A stretch of DNA of 43,159 bases from an uncultured Mediterranea sp. Lineage in GTDB: Bacteria; Bacteroidota; Bacteroidia; Bacteroidales; Bacteroidaceae. Below are positions 33,566-42,262 of the stretch, piece after piece. The stretch is from contig CAMAMO010000002.1 of NCBI GenBank assembly GCA_945836915.1, positions 1 through 43,159 of the forward strand, read 5' to 3'. Below the pieces are notes generated by a model. It was not told the origin of the DNA, searched no databases, and was given only the letters and a program-made list of their open reading frames with translations. The first letter of the stretch is position 1, and each line of letters begins with the position of its first letter. The position numbers and the translations under genes are program-made.

Positions 33566-34714
33566 TTAATAGAGGTGCTCTTCTCTTGTCATCTCCTCAG
33601 CATCAATCTTTTTGCTGTCAATTTGACGCCAGGCGTAGATAATATAGGCTAGTACGAAGGGTACCAGAATGGATACATAGGCCATGGTGCGCAGTGTAAA
33701 GAGGCTGGAAGAGCTGTTGGTGATGGTGAGCGAACTCTGCAGGTCGGCAGTCGAGGGATAGTAGGCTGTATCATTCCAACCAGCGCAGAGCAACAGGGCC
33801 AACACAGCCAGTATAACACCGATACCTACCGGCCAGATACCACCGATGTAACTCTTGCTAACGACTGTGCGGATCACACCAAATAGAACCAGTACGACAC
33901 CAACCAGCAAGGTTAACAGCACGTACCACATCTCCAGCAAGTTGTGCAGGTATTTGTAGGGCTCCATGACAATGACTCCGGTTGCAGAATCTACGGCATA
34001 GCCATCCTTGATAACCACGTAAACCAGGAAGATGACAAAGAGTACCACAAATGGCACCGCATTGCCTATGAGCTGTACGCTTCCGCGTGAACGGAGGTTC
34101 TCATCGTTAATGTTGTTCATGATATAGAGGATACCCAGCACGCGTGATAGGAAGAAGACTGCCAATCCCAACACCCATACCCAAGGATTGGTTAAAGCGT
34201 CTAAACCATGCCAGCCATTGCCCCATTGGCTGATGACGGGCATCAACTCATTGGCCATGTTGTTCTTGTTGATAAGGAAGTCAGAACCAGTGAAGAAGGT
34301 AGCCACCGCACCGCCCAGTAGCAGCGGACCGATGATGCCATTAGCAATCAGAAAAGCGCGGTATGTCTTTTTCCCCAGCAAGTTGCCCTCCTTTGACTGG
34401 AACTCATAACTTACAGCTTGTAGTACAAAACTGAAGAGGATAATCATCCAGAGCCAGTATGCACCGCCGAAGCTGGTACTGTAGAACAGAGGGAAAGAGG
34501 CGAAAAAGGCTCCACCAAAGGTGACTAGTGTCGTAAAGGTGAATTCCCACTTACGGCCTGTAGAGTTCATAATCATGCGGCGTTCTTGCTCGGTGCGACC
34601 AAGGCAATAGACCATCGAGTTACCTCCTTGTACGAAAAGCAAGAAGACTAATATCGCACCCAGTAGGGAGACGATAAACCACCAGTAGTGTTGAAGGAAA
34701 AGATATTCAGTCAT
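33566..34714 (-). CDS. cydB: Cytochrome bd quinol oxidase subunit II
   Basis: This 382-residue inner-membrane protein is the non-catalytic partner of CydA in the high-affinity terminal oxidase. Eight or nine membrane helices are predicted. Supporting segments are LQHYWWFIVSLLGAILVFLL, QGGNSMVYCLGRTEQERRM, NSTGRKWEFTFTTLVTFGGA and the C-terminal DTAYYPSTADLQSSLTI. The STGRKWE-type loop and the Trp-rich N terminus are family traits. It follows cydA by 79 bases. Confidence 0.94.
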   Translation of the reverse strand: MTEYLFLQHYWWFIVSLLGAILVFLLFVQGGNSMVYCLGRTEQERRMIMNSTGRKWEFTFTTLVTFGGAFFASFPLFYSTSFGGAYWLWMIILFSFVLQAVSYEFQSKEGNLLGKKTYRAFLIANGIIGPLLLGGAVATFFTGSDFLINKNNMANELMPVISQWGNGWHGLDALTNPWVWVLGLAVFFLSRVLGILYIMNNINDENLRSRGSVQLIGNAVPFVVLFVIFLVYVVIKDGYAVDSATGVIVMEPYKYLHNLLEMWYVLLTLLVGVVLVLFGVIRTVVSKSYIGGIWPVGIGVILAVLALLLCAGWNDTAYYPSTADLQSSLTITNSSSSLFTLRTMAYVSILVPFVLAYIIYAWRQIDSKKIDAEEMTREEHLY

Positions 34715-34793
34715 AATGGTGAATGATATTAAGGTATGCAGTTTATTCTGTCAATCAAATCATAATAAAAGGAAAACACTAGGTACACTGGGC

Positions 34794-36341
34794 TTACTCC
34801 TCAGGCCCTTTTTTGATTGCTTTGACCAAGATGCCAATCTCTGCAATCAGCAAGATGGTAAAGAGTAACAGGAAGAGGAAGAAGGTGGTTTGTACTGAGC
34901 CCACCTCTAGTTTTGAGACGGCTGTGCCCACAGGAAGCATGTCCTGGATGGCCCAAGGCTGACGGCCACATTCTGCCACTACCCAGCCCGACTGTCCGGC
35001 GATATAACCCAAAGGTAGCGACAGCAGACCAATCCACTGCATCCAGGGTAAGGCGGTGAGATCTTTCCGATAAACCAAGAAGAGTACCAAAGCAAAGAAG
35101 AAGATGAAATAACCACCCAGCATCACCATGACGCGGAACATATAGAAAGTAAGGGGTACATTGGGTACCAGGTCATCAACCTGCTTAATGTACCCATAAC
35201 CAAAGTAGGGCATATTCTCTTGGAGGGTGGCTTTGGCTGTCGCTGCAACCTCTTCGTTACCTTCCGCCTTGGATTTACGGTAGGTGGCAAAGGCAGCGAT
35301 AGCCTGACGGCCACGCGCCATCTTCTCTTCTGCAGCGAGGGCCGTGCTACCGTCTTTCAGCGTATAGCCGCCCTTTAGTAAATCGTTGATACCTGGTACA
35401 AAACCATCCAAGTTACGCTCGGCCAACATGGAGAGCATGTAGGGGATTTCAATGCGGAAGATGAACGGATCGACACCATCATCAGCCTTCTGTTTGGCGG
35501 GATTGAGCAGACCCATGGCTACCAGTCCGGCACTGCTTTCGCCATCATAGAGTGCTTCCATGGCAGCCAACTTCATCGGTTGCTTTTGAGCCACCTGATA
35601 ACCGGAGTTATCACCGGTCATAGCAGTGAGCAGAGCAGCCAGCAGACCTACTGAGGCTCCAACTTTAATGCTACGGAGGGCAAAGGCCTGATGGCGCTTT
35701 TTGATAAGATACCAGCAACTGACACCTACTACAAAAAGTGCGCCTACGACCCAAGCAGACAGTACGGTGTGGAAGAACTTGTTGACAGCCATTGATGAGG
35801 TGGCTACAGCCCAGAAATCAATCATCTCGTTACGGGCTGTATCGGGATTGAAGGCCATGCCCACGGGGTTTTGCATCCAGGCATTGGCTACCAGTATCCA
35901 CCAGGCAGAGATGGTAGCACCCAAACCTGTCAGCCAGGTTGAGGCTAGATGGAACCCACGGCTAACCTTCTGCCAGCCAAAGAACATGACGGCAATAAAG
36001 GTGGCTTCCATAAAGAAGGCTAATATGCCCTCAATAGCCAGTGGAGCACCAAAGATATCACCTACAAACCAAGAGTAGTTGCTCCAGTTGGTGCCAAACT
36101 CAAACTCCAGAATCAATCCAGTAGCCACTCCGATGGCAAAGTTGATGCCGAAGAGTTTCATCCAGTATTGGGCTGAACGTTTCCATTTCTCATCGCCTGT
36201 GCGATAGTAGAAAGTCTCCATTAAGCCCATGATGACCGCTAATCCCAAGGTTAATGGTACAAATAACCAGTGGTAAATGGCTGTCAAGGCAAACTGTGCT
36301 CTTGACCAGTCAATCAATGATGTGTCGATGTGTTCAAACAT
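34794..36341 (-). CDS. cydA: Cytochrome bd quinol oxidase subunit I
   Basis: This 515-residue inner-membrane subunit oxidises menaquinol/ubiquinol and reduces oxygen to water using hemes b558, b595 and d. The ATG at 36341 (MFEHIDTSLIDWSRAQFALT) replaces a TTG two codons earlier. Likely heme ligands are His24 in AIYHWLFVPLTLG, His in KFFHTVLSAWVVG, and Met in MFRVMVMLGGYF. GWVVAECGRQPWAIQDMLP is the family signature. The periplasmic Q loop is of the short type. It is preceded by DUF4492 and followed by cydB, the usual Bacteroidetes order. Confidence 0.96.
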   Translation of the reverse strand: MFEHIDTSLIDWSRAQFALTAIYHWLFVPLTLGLAVIMGLMETFYYRTGDEKWKRSAQYWMKLFGINFAIGVATGLILEFEFGTNWSNYSWFVGDIFGAPLAIEGILAFFMEATFIAVMFFGWQKVSRGFHLASTWLTGLGATISAWWILVANAWMQNPVGMAFNPDTARNEMIDFWAVATSSMAVNKFFHTVLSAWVVGALFVVGVSCWYLIKKRHQAFALRSIKVGASVGLLAALLTAMTGDNSGYQVAQKQPMKLAAMEALYDGESSAGLVAMGLLNPAKQKADDGVDPFIFRIEIPYMLSMLAERNLDGFVPGINDLLKGGYTLKDGSTALAAEEKMARGRQAIAAFATYRKSKAEGNEEVAATAKATLQENMPYFGYGYIKQVDDLVPNVPLTFYMFRVMVMLGGYFIFFFALVLFLVYRKDLTALPWMQWIGLLSLPLGYIAGQSGWVVAECGRQPWAIQDMLPVGTAVSKLEVGSVQTTFFLFLLLFTILLIAEIGILVKAIKKGPEE

Positions 36342-36383
36342 ACGCAATACTATTTAGGTAATAAAGATTTTAGTCTCTCATGG

Positions 36384-36638
36384 TCACTCTTGGTCTGTAG
36401 ATTCCAGGGGCTCGTCTTCATTCATCGCTTGGATAATCAGTTGGGTACTCACATACCCTGCTTCATCGCCTTTGGCTTTTGAACTGAGGAAGTCCGGAAA
36501 GAAAAACAGTTTTAGAATACCAAACATAATAAACAACTTCAGCAGTATCAGCACCCAAAGTGTCCGTCCCCACGTCATCTGTCTGAAACCGTCGGTATAG
36601 AAGTTTGTTATGGACTGTATCAGGTTATTTGATGTCAT
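36384..36638 (-). CDS. DUF4492 small membrane protein upstream of cydA
   Basis: This 84-residue protein has one membrane helix (WVLILLKLFIMFGILKLFFF) preceded by NFYTDGFRQMTWGRT and followed by a charged tail. The pattern matches DUF4492. The ATG at 36638 fits the family; an in-frame ATG 14 codons upstream overlaps the promoter. It lies 42 bases before cydA in the same direction. Its size and place suggest an accessory subunit of the bd oxidase comparable to CydX, but sequence similarity to CydX is not evident. Confidence 0.8.
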   Translation of the reverse strand: MTSNNLIQSITNFYTDGFRQMTWGRTLWVLILLKLFIMFGILKLFFFPDFLSSKAKGDEAGYVSTQLIIQAMNEDEPLESTDQE

Positions 36639-36694
36639 GTTAGAATGTTCTTTTTTTTGAGGGTTTCTTTTACTAAACATTGCTTAATAATCCC

Positions 36695-36725
36695 CAAAAA
36701 TAAAAAGCTTGGATGAGAAATCCAA
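36695..36725 (-). promoter_or_regulatory. Promoter of the DUF4492-cydAB operon
   Basis: On the minus strand, TTG (36725-36723), 20 bases, then TATTTTTG (36702-36695) match the Bacteroidetes promoter. It overlaps the terminator of the upstream gene. Transcription would begin near 36688, about 50 bases before the ATG. Confidence 0.6.
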
Positions 36726-36731
36726 GCTTTT
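36703..36731 (-). terminator. Terminator of the FlaA1/CapD-like gene
   Basis: AAAAGCTTGGAT (36703-36714) and ATCCAAGCTTTT (36720-36731) form a perfect 12-bp stem with loop GAGAA; on the minus strand it runs into TTTTTATTTTTG. It lies 47 bases after the stop at 36778. Confidence 0.85.
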
Positions 36732-36777
36732 ACTTTACTTTTTCTTTTTTTGGTCTATATTTTCCCTTTTTGACCTA

Positions 36778-38673
36778 TTATTTCTTGTCGAGGGACTCAA
36801 AAATCGAGTTTTTACTGATAAATTCAGGTACTAAATCCTTCATGGCGGCTACAATCTTCATCTGGTCATAAGTATAGCTTATTTCGATCAGATGTTGGAT
36901 GCGCTCTTTCACTTCATCGTAGTCATACTCTCTGACTTTAGCAATCATGATTTTCTCGTGATGGGTAGGTTTGGTCAGTTCCTTGATGTTAAGCAACTCC
37001 TCATAAAGCTTTTCACCATGGCGTAATCCGGTGAATTCAATTTTGACATCGGTACGCCCCGAGAGACTGATCATACGGCGAGCCAAATCAACAATCTTCA
37101 CCGGTTTACCCATATCGAAGATATAAATTTCTCCGCCATGTCCCATACTGCCTGCTTCGAGTACCAAACGACATGCCTCAGGAATGGTCATGAAGTAGCG
37201 GATAATTTCGGGGTGAGTGACTGTGACGGGTCCGCCACGCTGAATCTGGTCGCGGAAGCGTGGAATAACCGATCCGTTAGAACCCAGTACATTGCCAAAT
37301 CGGGTGGTGATAAACTGCGTCTTTCCTCCCTCTTCCATAATTTTTTTGGCCAATGATTGCACGTAGATTTCGCAGATACGTTTTGAACAACCCATTACGT
37401 TGGTGGGGTTAACAGCTTTATCGGTTGAAATCATCACAAACTTCTCAGCACCATATTTAACGGCCAAGTCAGCTAGATTACGGGTACCTGCTACATTAAT
37501 CTGAATGGATTCAGAGACGTTGTCCTCCATCATCGGTACATGTTTGTAGGCAGCTGCATGGAAAATGTATTGGGGTCTGAACTCTTTGAATATAGCTTCC
37601 AGACGGGTGGGGTTAGAGATGTCTGCAATAAGTGTGGATGCGTCGATATTGCGCCAGCGATCTTGCAGTTCCAAGCGAATGTCGTGGAGTGGAGTCTCTG
37701 CTTGATCGACCAAAATCAGTTTGTAGGGGTTAAAAGTAGCCACTTGACGCATGATTTCGCTTCCTATAGAACCAGCAGCCCCGGTAATCATCACTCGCTT
37801 CCCCTCAAGGTGTGAAGCAACCTTGTGGATATCAATCTGAATAGGGTCGCGTTGAAGCAAATCTTCAATCTGAATCTCCTTGATCTGGGCGGGTTGCAAG
37901 GTACCATTCCACTCACTGATAGGTGGAGCGGTCAGCAGTTTGATATTGTGTGCCAGCAGTCTGTCTGCCATATCGCTCTTTTTCAGTTCATTCATTTTAG
38001 CCGGCGAGACAATAATCGTATCCACTTCGCGTTCAGCCAGTATATTGAAGAGGTTCTCATCATTTGGATAGACCTTAACACCCATGATAATTTTGTCAAT
38101 CAGTTCTATTTCATCAGCAATGAAACCGCGCAAGCGGAAGTGATTGCTTAGCGAGACACGCATAGATTTGGCGATGTTAACGCCTGCCTCTTTCGCTCCA
38201 TATATAAAGACATTGGCGCTGTGACGACCATCGAAGTTGATACGCTCAAACATCATTTTAGTGACAATTCGTGAGCAGCACATCATGGTAAAACTGATGA
38301 TATAGCCCATGAAGAGTACGCTGATAGGGGCTACCTTCATGCCGATATATTGTTCTGATACAAAACTCAAACCAATCAACGCTGTAAACGCTGTAGAGAG
38401 GGAAACGAAAATGCGCATGATATCGACAAATGAGGAGAAGCGCAGTACGTTCGAGTAGGTACGGAAGAGGCGGAAACAAAGTAAATTCGCTGCCAGAGCC
38501 CAGATGATAGTACGATCTATAGATGATGTTTCTGAAAAGATGCTTCGGAAATCGTAGCGCAAAGCATACGCCATTAAGCAAGAGATGACGATGATAAGCA
38601 AGTCAAGGAGCAAGATGGCCCATATGGGAAGTACTGTGCTCGAAAGGTAACGATGAATCAAATTCTTTTTCAT
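36778..38673 (-). CDS. Membrane-bound FlaA1/CapD/PglF-type nucleotide-sugar 4,6-dehydratase or epimerase
   Basis: This 631-residue protein has four N-terminal membrane helices (residues about 12-130), a CoA-binding-like Rossmann domain (NVFIYGAKEAGVNIAKSM), and a catalytic SDR domain with GKRVMITGAAGSIGSEI, FHAAAYKHVPMME, ISTDKAVNPTNVMGCSKR and GSVIPRFRDQIQRGGPVTVT. Members dehydrate or epimerise UDP-GlcNAc for surface glycans; which product is made cannot be decided here. The ATG at 38673 begins MKKNLIHRYLSS; the upstream codons overlap the -7 element TATCTTTG (minus strand, 38712-38705). It has its own terminator and is probably monocistronic. Confidence 0.9.
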   Translation of the reverse strand: MKKNLIHRYLSSTVLPIWAILLLDLLIIVISCLMAYALRYDFRSIFSETSSIDRTIIWALAANLLCFRLFRTYSNVLRFSSFVDIMRIFVSLSTAFTALIGLSFVSEQYIGMKVAPISVLFMGYIISFTMMCCSRIVTKMMFERINFDGRHSANVFIYGAKEAGVNIAKSMRVSLSNHFRLRGFIADEIELIDKIIMGVKVYPNDENLFNILAEREVDTIIVSPAKMNELKKSDMADRLLAHNIKLLTAPPISEWNGTLQPAQIKEIQIEDLLQRDPIQIDIHKVASHLEGKRVMITGAAGSIGSEIMRQVATFNPYKLILVDQAETPLHDIRLELQDRWRNIDASTLIADISNPTRLEAIFKEFRPQYIFHAAAYKHVPMMEDNVSESIQINVAGTRNLADLAVKYGAEKFVMISTDKAVNPTNVMGCSKRICEIYVQSLAKKIMEEGGKTQFITTRFGNVLGSNGSVIPRFRDQIQRGGPVTVTHPEIIRYFMTIPEACRLVLEAGSMGHGGEIYIFDMGKPVKIVDLARRMISLSGRTDVKIEFTGLRHGEKLYEELLNIKELTKPTHHEKIMIAKVREYDYDEVKERIQHLIEISYTYDQMKIVAAMKDLVPEFISKNSIFESLDKK

Positions 38674-38704
38674 ACGTAACGTGATTAGTGTAAATTTTCC
38701 GCCA

Positions 38705-38712
38705 CAAAGATA
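38705..38712 (-). promoter_or_regulatory. Candidate -7 element for FlaA1-like gene
   Basis: The minus strand reads TATCTTTG, a full match to TAnnTTTG, 31 bases before the ATG at 38673. No TTTG at the -33 distance was found. Confidence 0.5.
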
Positions 38713-38779
38713 GGTCATTTTCCTCAATTAAAAAAGAATTATAAAGATTCTTTATCTATTCATGGAAAATTTACGTTGA

Positions 38780-38814
38780 TTTGTATCAGATACGGAGAGA
38801 AAAGCGTACCTTTG
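38780..38814 (+). promoter_or_regulatory. Candidate promoter of folC
   Basis: TTTG (38780-38783), 23 bases, then TACCTTTG (38807-38814). Transcription would begin near 38821, which supports the ATG at 38845 rather than earlier starts. Confidence 0.55.
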
Positions 38815-38844
38815 CACCGTTTGTTAATGATGTATATACGAGTT

Positions 38845-40098
38845 ATGACATATTCTGAGACGATTAAATACCTCTATGAAAGCGCCCCTCTTTTTCAGCA
38901 AGTGGGTGCTGGAGCTTACAAAGAAGGTTTGACCAATACGCAGTTACTTGATGCTCATTTGGGACATCCGCACCATTCTTTCCGTACGATTCATGTTGCT
39001 GGTACGAATGGTAAGGGTTCTTGTTCACACACTTTGGCTGCTATCTTGCAATCAGCCGGTTACAAAGTGGGACTTTATACGTCACCTCATCTCGTAGAAT
39101 TTCGTGAGCGCATCCGTGTGAATGGTAAGCCAGTCTCTGAGGCTTATGTTGTGGATTTTGTGGAAAGGCATCGCGCCTTTTTTGAACCTCTTCACCCTTC
39201 GTTTTTTGAACTAACTACCGGTATGGCATTCCGCTATTTTGCAGACCAACAAGTGGATGTGGCGGTCATAGAGGTCGGTTTAGGTGGCCGTTTGGATTGT
39301 ACCAATATTATTTCGCCTGATTTGTGTGTGATTACCAATATCAGTTTTGATCATACCCAATTTTTAGGAGGTACGTTGGCTGCCATCGCTGCTGAAAAGG
39401 CGGGCATAATCAAGTCTCACACCCCTGTGGTCATTGGAGAGACGGTGGATGAAACGCGTCCGGTTTTCGAGGCCAAGGCACGTGAAATGGAGGCCCCCAT
39501 CTGCTTTGCTGAGGCATTGAAACATCCGGTATATGACGATATGGAGATGGAACTCAAGGGTTTCTATCAGATAAAGAATCGTTCTACTGTCTTGGCAGCG
39601 ATTCCTCTCTTGCTTCAGGCTGGTTATCGTATATCTGAAGCCGACGTACGCCGAGGCTTTGCTGAAGTAGTTGAGTTGACTGGCTTACAGGGCCGCTGGC
39701 AGCAGTTACAAACGTCACCTCGTTTAGTGTGTGATACCGGTCATAATGTAGGAGGCATCAGCTATGTGGTTGAACAGTTGCGTAAACAGTCGTGTAGCAC
39801 CTTGCGTATCGTAGTGGGTATGGTCAACGATAAGGATATTCGTGGTGTATTGGCTCTGTTACCTCAAGAGGCTATCTATTATTTTACTCAAGCCAGTGTT
39901 CATAGGGCTCTACCGGTGGAGGAGTTTGCCTGTTTAGCTGCTGAGGCTGGTCTGAAGGGACATTGCTTTCCAGATGTTGTGTCAGCAGTGATTGCTGCAC
40001 AAACGGAGAGCCTCCCAGAAGACTTTATCTTCGTGGGAGGCAGTAGCTATATCGTAGCCGATCTTTTAACGAACCGCGATGCACTCAATCTCCACTAA
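38845..40098 (+). CDS. folC: Folylpolyglutamate synthase / dihydrofolate synthase
   Basis: This 417-residue Mur-ligase family enzyme adds glutamate to folates and may make dihydrofolate from dihydropteroate. The P-loop is VAGTNGKGSCSHT (residues 51-63); YTSPHLVEFRERIRVNG, FFELTTGMAF and EVGLGGRLDCTNII are FolC signatures, and CDTGHNVGGISYVVEQL is the C-terminal domain motif. The ATG at 38845 (MTYSETIKYLYESAPLF) is the usual N terminus; ATGs at 38827 and 38830 are closer to the promoter. Its 3' end overlaps ridA on the other strand by 33 bases. Confidence 0.94.
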   Translation: MTYSETIKYLYESAPLFQQVGAGAYKEGLTNTQLLDAHLGHPHHSFRTIHVAGTNGKGSCSHTLAAILQSAGYKVGLYTSPHLVEFRERIRVNGKPVSEAYVVDFVERHRAFFEPLHPSFFELTTGMAFRYFADQQVDVAVIEVGLGGRLDCTNIISPDLCVITNISFDHTQFLGGTLAAIAAEKAGIIKSHTPVVIGETVDETRPVFEAKAREMEAPICFAEALKHPVYDDMEMELKGFYQIKNRSTVLAAIPLLLQAGYRISEADVRRGFAEVVELTGLQGRWQQLQTSPRLVCDTGHNVGGISYVVEQLRKQSCSTLRIVVGMVNDKDIRGVLALLPQEAIYYFTQASVHRALPVEEFACLAAEAGLKGHCFPDVVSAVIAAQTESLPEDFIFVGGSSYIVADLLTNRDALNLH

Positions 40099-40440
40099 GG
40101 CATCCTTGGGTAGAGATTTGACTGCAAAGGCGCAGCGAGCCGGACAGTTGCCCTGGAAGAAGGTGGCATAAACCTTGTTCATCTCGCCAAAGAGCGACAT
40201 ATCAGCCAGCAATACGGTGGTCTTTACGATGTGATTCATATCCAAGCCGGCTGCACCGAGAATGTGCTTAATATTCTCCAGTGACTGGCGGGTCTGGGCT
40301 TCAATACCCTCAGCCATTACGCCAGTCGCTGCATCAATGGGCAGCTGACCTGAAACAAACACCATGCCATTGGCCTCGATAGCTTGGCTGTAAGGTCCGA
40401 TAGCGCCGGGAGCCTTCTCACTACAAATAACTTTTTTCAT
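40066..40440 (-). CDS. ridA: RidA family reactive enamine/imine deaminase
   Basis: This 124-residue protein hydrolyses toxic 2-aminoacrylate-type intermediates formed by PLP enzymes. IGPYSQAIEANGMVFVSGQL, the N-terminal signature, and CPARCAFAVKSLPKDALVEI with the catalytic Arg102 show an active RidA-type member. Its last 33 bases overlap the end of convergent folC. A -7-like TAATTTTG lies on the minus strand at 40505-40498. It follows the TPR gene by about 107 bases and is probably transcribed separately. Confidence 0.93.
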   Translation of the reverse strand: MKKVICSEKAPGAIGPYSQAIEANGMVFVSGQLPIDAATGVMAEGIEAQTRQSLENIKHILGAAGLDMNHIVKTTVLLADMSLFGEMNKVYATFFQGNCPARCAFAVKSLPKDALVEIECIAVR

Positions 40441-40497
40441 TTTTCGAATTCCTGTTTTTAAGTTGTTAATACTAATATAATCAATAGGCTCTATTTA

Positions 40498-40505
40498 CAA
40501 AATTA
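40498..40505 (-). promoter_or_regulatory. Candidate -7 element for ridA
   Basis: The minus strand reads TAATTTTG, matching TAnnTTTG, 57 bases before the ridA ATG. No clear -33 element was found. Confidence 0.35.
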
Positions 40506-40547
40506 TTGTACGATAGATTCCTGAACCGTTGTTCTTGGCTGACTGGC

Positions 40548-42251
40548 TTATTTACAATGTTTCTCTATAAGAGCATCTATATCAGGGGCACCAAGGGTTT
40601 TGGCTTTCTCAAAATGCTTGCGAGCCTCCTCCTTTTTCTTCATTTGCACATAGGCCAAACCCATCAACCGATAGGCTTCTGCATAGTTGGCATCGATAGA
40701 CAAGGCCTCTTGCAACTGCTTGATAGCCTCTTCATTACGTCCTACTCGAATGTTGACTACAGCCAATTCTGCTCGATAGGTCAGCTCCTTAGGATTGATT
40801 TCTATAGCCTTGGTCCAATCGTCCAAAGCCCGTTGGAATTGACGCGACTGTAGAGCGGCTTGCGCTCGGAAACTGTAGAAAAGGTCATTGACTTGTCCTT
40901 TTGACGCCTCGAAATAGGCATCAAAGTCGGCTACCGCACCGCGGGCTTGCTTGGCATTCATTCGCGCCTGAGCACGCTCCAGCAGGTAGGGAGCTGCCTC
41001 GCTGGTGTAGGGGGTAGTAAAGCGAACCACGCAGCTGTCCAGCAACGCTAACACCTCTTCGGCAGGCGCTTCGAGTAGCTCTTTCGTCTTCGCAGCGCTG
41101 TAGAAGGTAGAAGGTGAGGCCAGATTGGTTTGATTCACCTCTTCATAAGCCTTGAGGGCATCGGCATACTTTTGGTCAGCGAAGCAGATGTCGCCTACTA
41201 ACTGTTTGTACATTGGCAGGGGATTGGTGGCAATGGCTTGGTTTATTTCGTCGAGTGCTTTGGTGTAGCTCCAATTTTTATAGCCACTATGCCCATTGAT
41301 TAGGTAGTTGTAAATCAGTCGGCTGCGGTTGTAGCGTACCTCATCAGGCTTACTGCCTACCTGTAGCGCTTGGTCCATATCCTGCTCTATCAACTTCATC
41401 GAGGCCTCATCGGTGCCCATGAACATCCGTTGCGATGCTCTTCGCATGTACCCATCGGCACTTTGCGGATATTGGGCAATGAAGTCGTCGAGGAGCGCCA
41501 TATAGCGATCGGCCGTCAATTGGGTTGAAGCCATGTAGAGGGTGACTAACGCCTCCTCTTCAGTGTCGGGGAGTGCTTTGCGGATGGCAATGGATTGCAA
41601 GGTGTGGTCCATTAGTGAGAGGGGAGTGATTTTTAGATCCATGGCATAACGTGCGTCCATGGCATAACTGGTCGTGGCGGTATCCGGACCGCTGGCTCGT
41701 TGTGCCAAGCCAAACACCTCTCCGCTTGCTGTCATAAGTGGGCAGCTTACCATCTTTTCTTTTAGGGGCAAGGCCAGGGTGTAGAAGCCATAATCGCCCG
41801 TTGCTTTGTCAATGGCTTGCAGGGTACCCTGTGTGTATGTGCGGCTCTTCTGTGTGGAGTAGGGGAGCAGATAGATGGTTGCCCCCTCGGTAGGTTGGGT
41901 CTGAGCGATAGGTAGCGGGGTTACTTTTTTGGCTACCTCAACCTTGAATTTGATAACGTCAAAGAGGTCGTTAGCTCCAAGGATGCAGGCTACAGGCAGT
42001 TGCTGCCCCTGTGTACTGATGGCTACGGCGCGTGAGGCGCCACGAAAGAGGTTGTAGTCGGAGAGTGCCACACCATCTTCGCTGACGAAGAAGGCGTTGC
42101 CGTTGCCTTTCACATTACCCTCGGCATCAAAGGTTACGACGGAGAAAACCGATTGGCGTGCTTTATCCATCCACTTGGGCGCTTGAGCTAAGAGTTCTGA
42201 TGTGAAAGCAAACAATAGGAGGGGGAGAAATAGGTACGATATTTTTTTCAT
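40548..42251 (-). CDS. Exported TPR protein with degenerate trypsin-like domain
   Basis: This 567-residue protein has a signal peptide (residues 1-23, ending LLAQA), a trypsin/HtrA-like fold (about 28-210), and tetratricopeptide repeats from about 225 to the end, clearest in the last three (RALDDWTKAIEINPKELTYR, EEAIKQLQEALSIDANYAEA, EEARKHFEKAKTLG). The protease signature FFVSEDGVALSDYNLF has Asn67 where the catalytic His stands, and MVSCPLMTASGEVFGLA lacks the GxSGG serine site, although Asp98 is kept. It is therefore likely a periplasmic binding or scaffold protein, not a protease. It begins 11 bases after rlmB, indicating co-transcription. Confidence 0.82.
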   Translation of the reverse strand: MKKISYLFLPLLLFAFTSELLAQAPKWMDKARQSVFSVVTFDAEGNVKGNGNAFFVSEDGVALSDYNLFRGASRAVAISTQGQQLPVACILGANDLFDVIKFKVEVAKKVTPLPIAQTQPTEGATIYLLPYSTQKSRTYTQGTLQAIDKATGDYGFYTLALPLKEKMVSCPLMTASGEVFGLAQRASGPDTATTSYAMDARYAMDLKITPLSLMDHTLQSIAIRKALPDTEEEALVTLYMASTQLTADRYMALLDDFIAQYPQSADGYMRRASQRMFMGTDEASMKLIEQDMDQALQVGSKPDEVRYNRSRLIYNYLINGHSGYKNWSYTKALDEINQAIATNPLPMYKQLVGDICFADQKYADALKAYEEVNQTNLASPSTFYSAAKTKELLEAPAEEVLALLDSCVVRFTTPYTSEAAPYLLERAQARMNAKQARGAVADFDAYFEASKGQVNDLFYSFRAQAALQSRQFQRALDDWTKAIEINPKELTYRAELAVVNIRVGRNEEAIKQLQEALSIDANYAEAYRLMGLAYVQMKKKEEARKHFEKAKTLGAPDIDALIEKHCK

Positions 42252-42262
42252 GATTGGTACTG

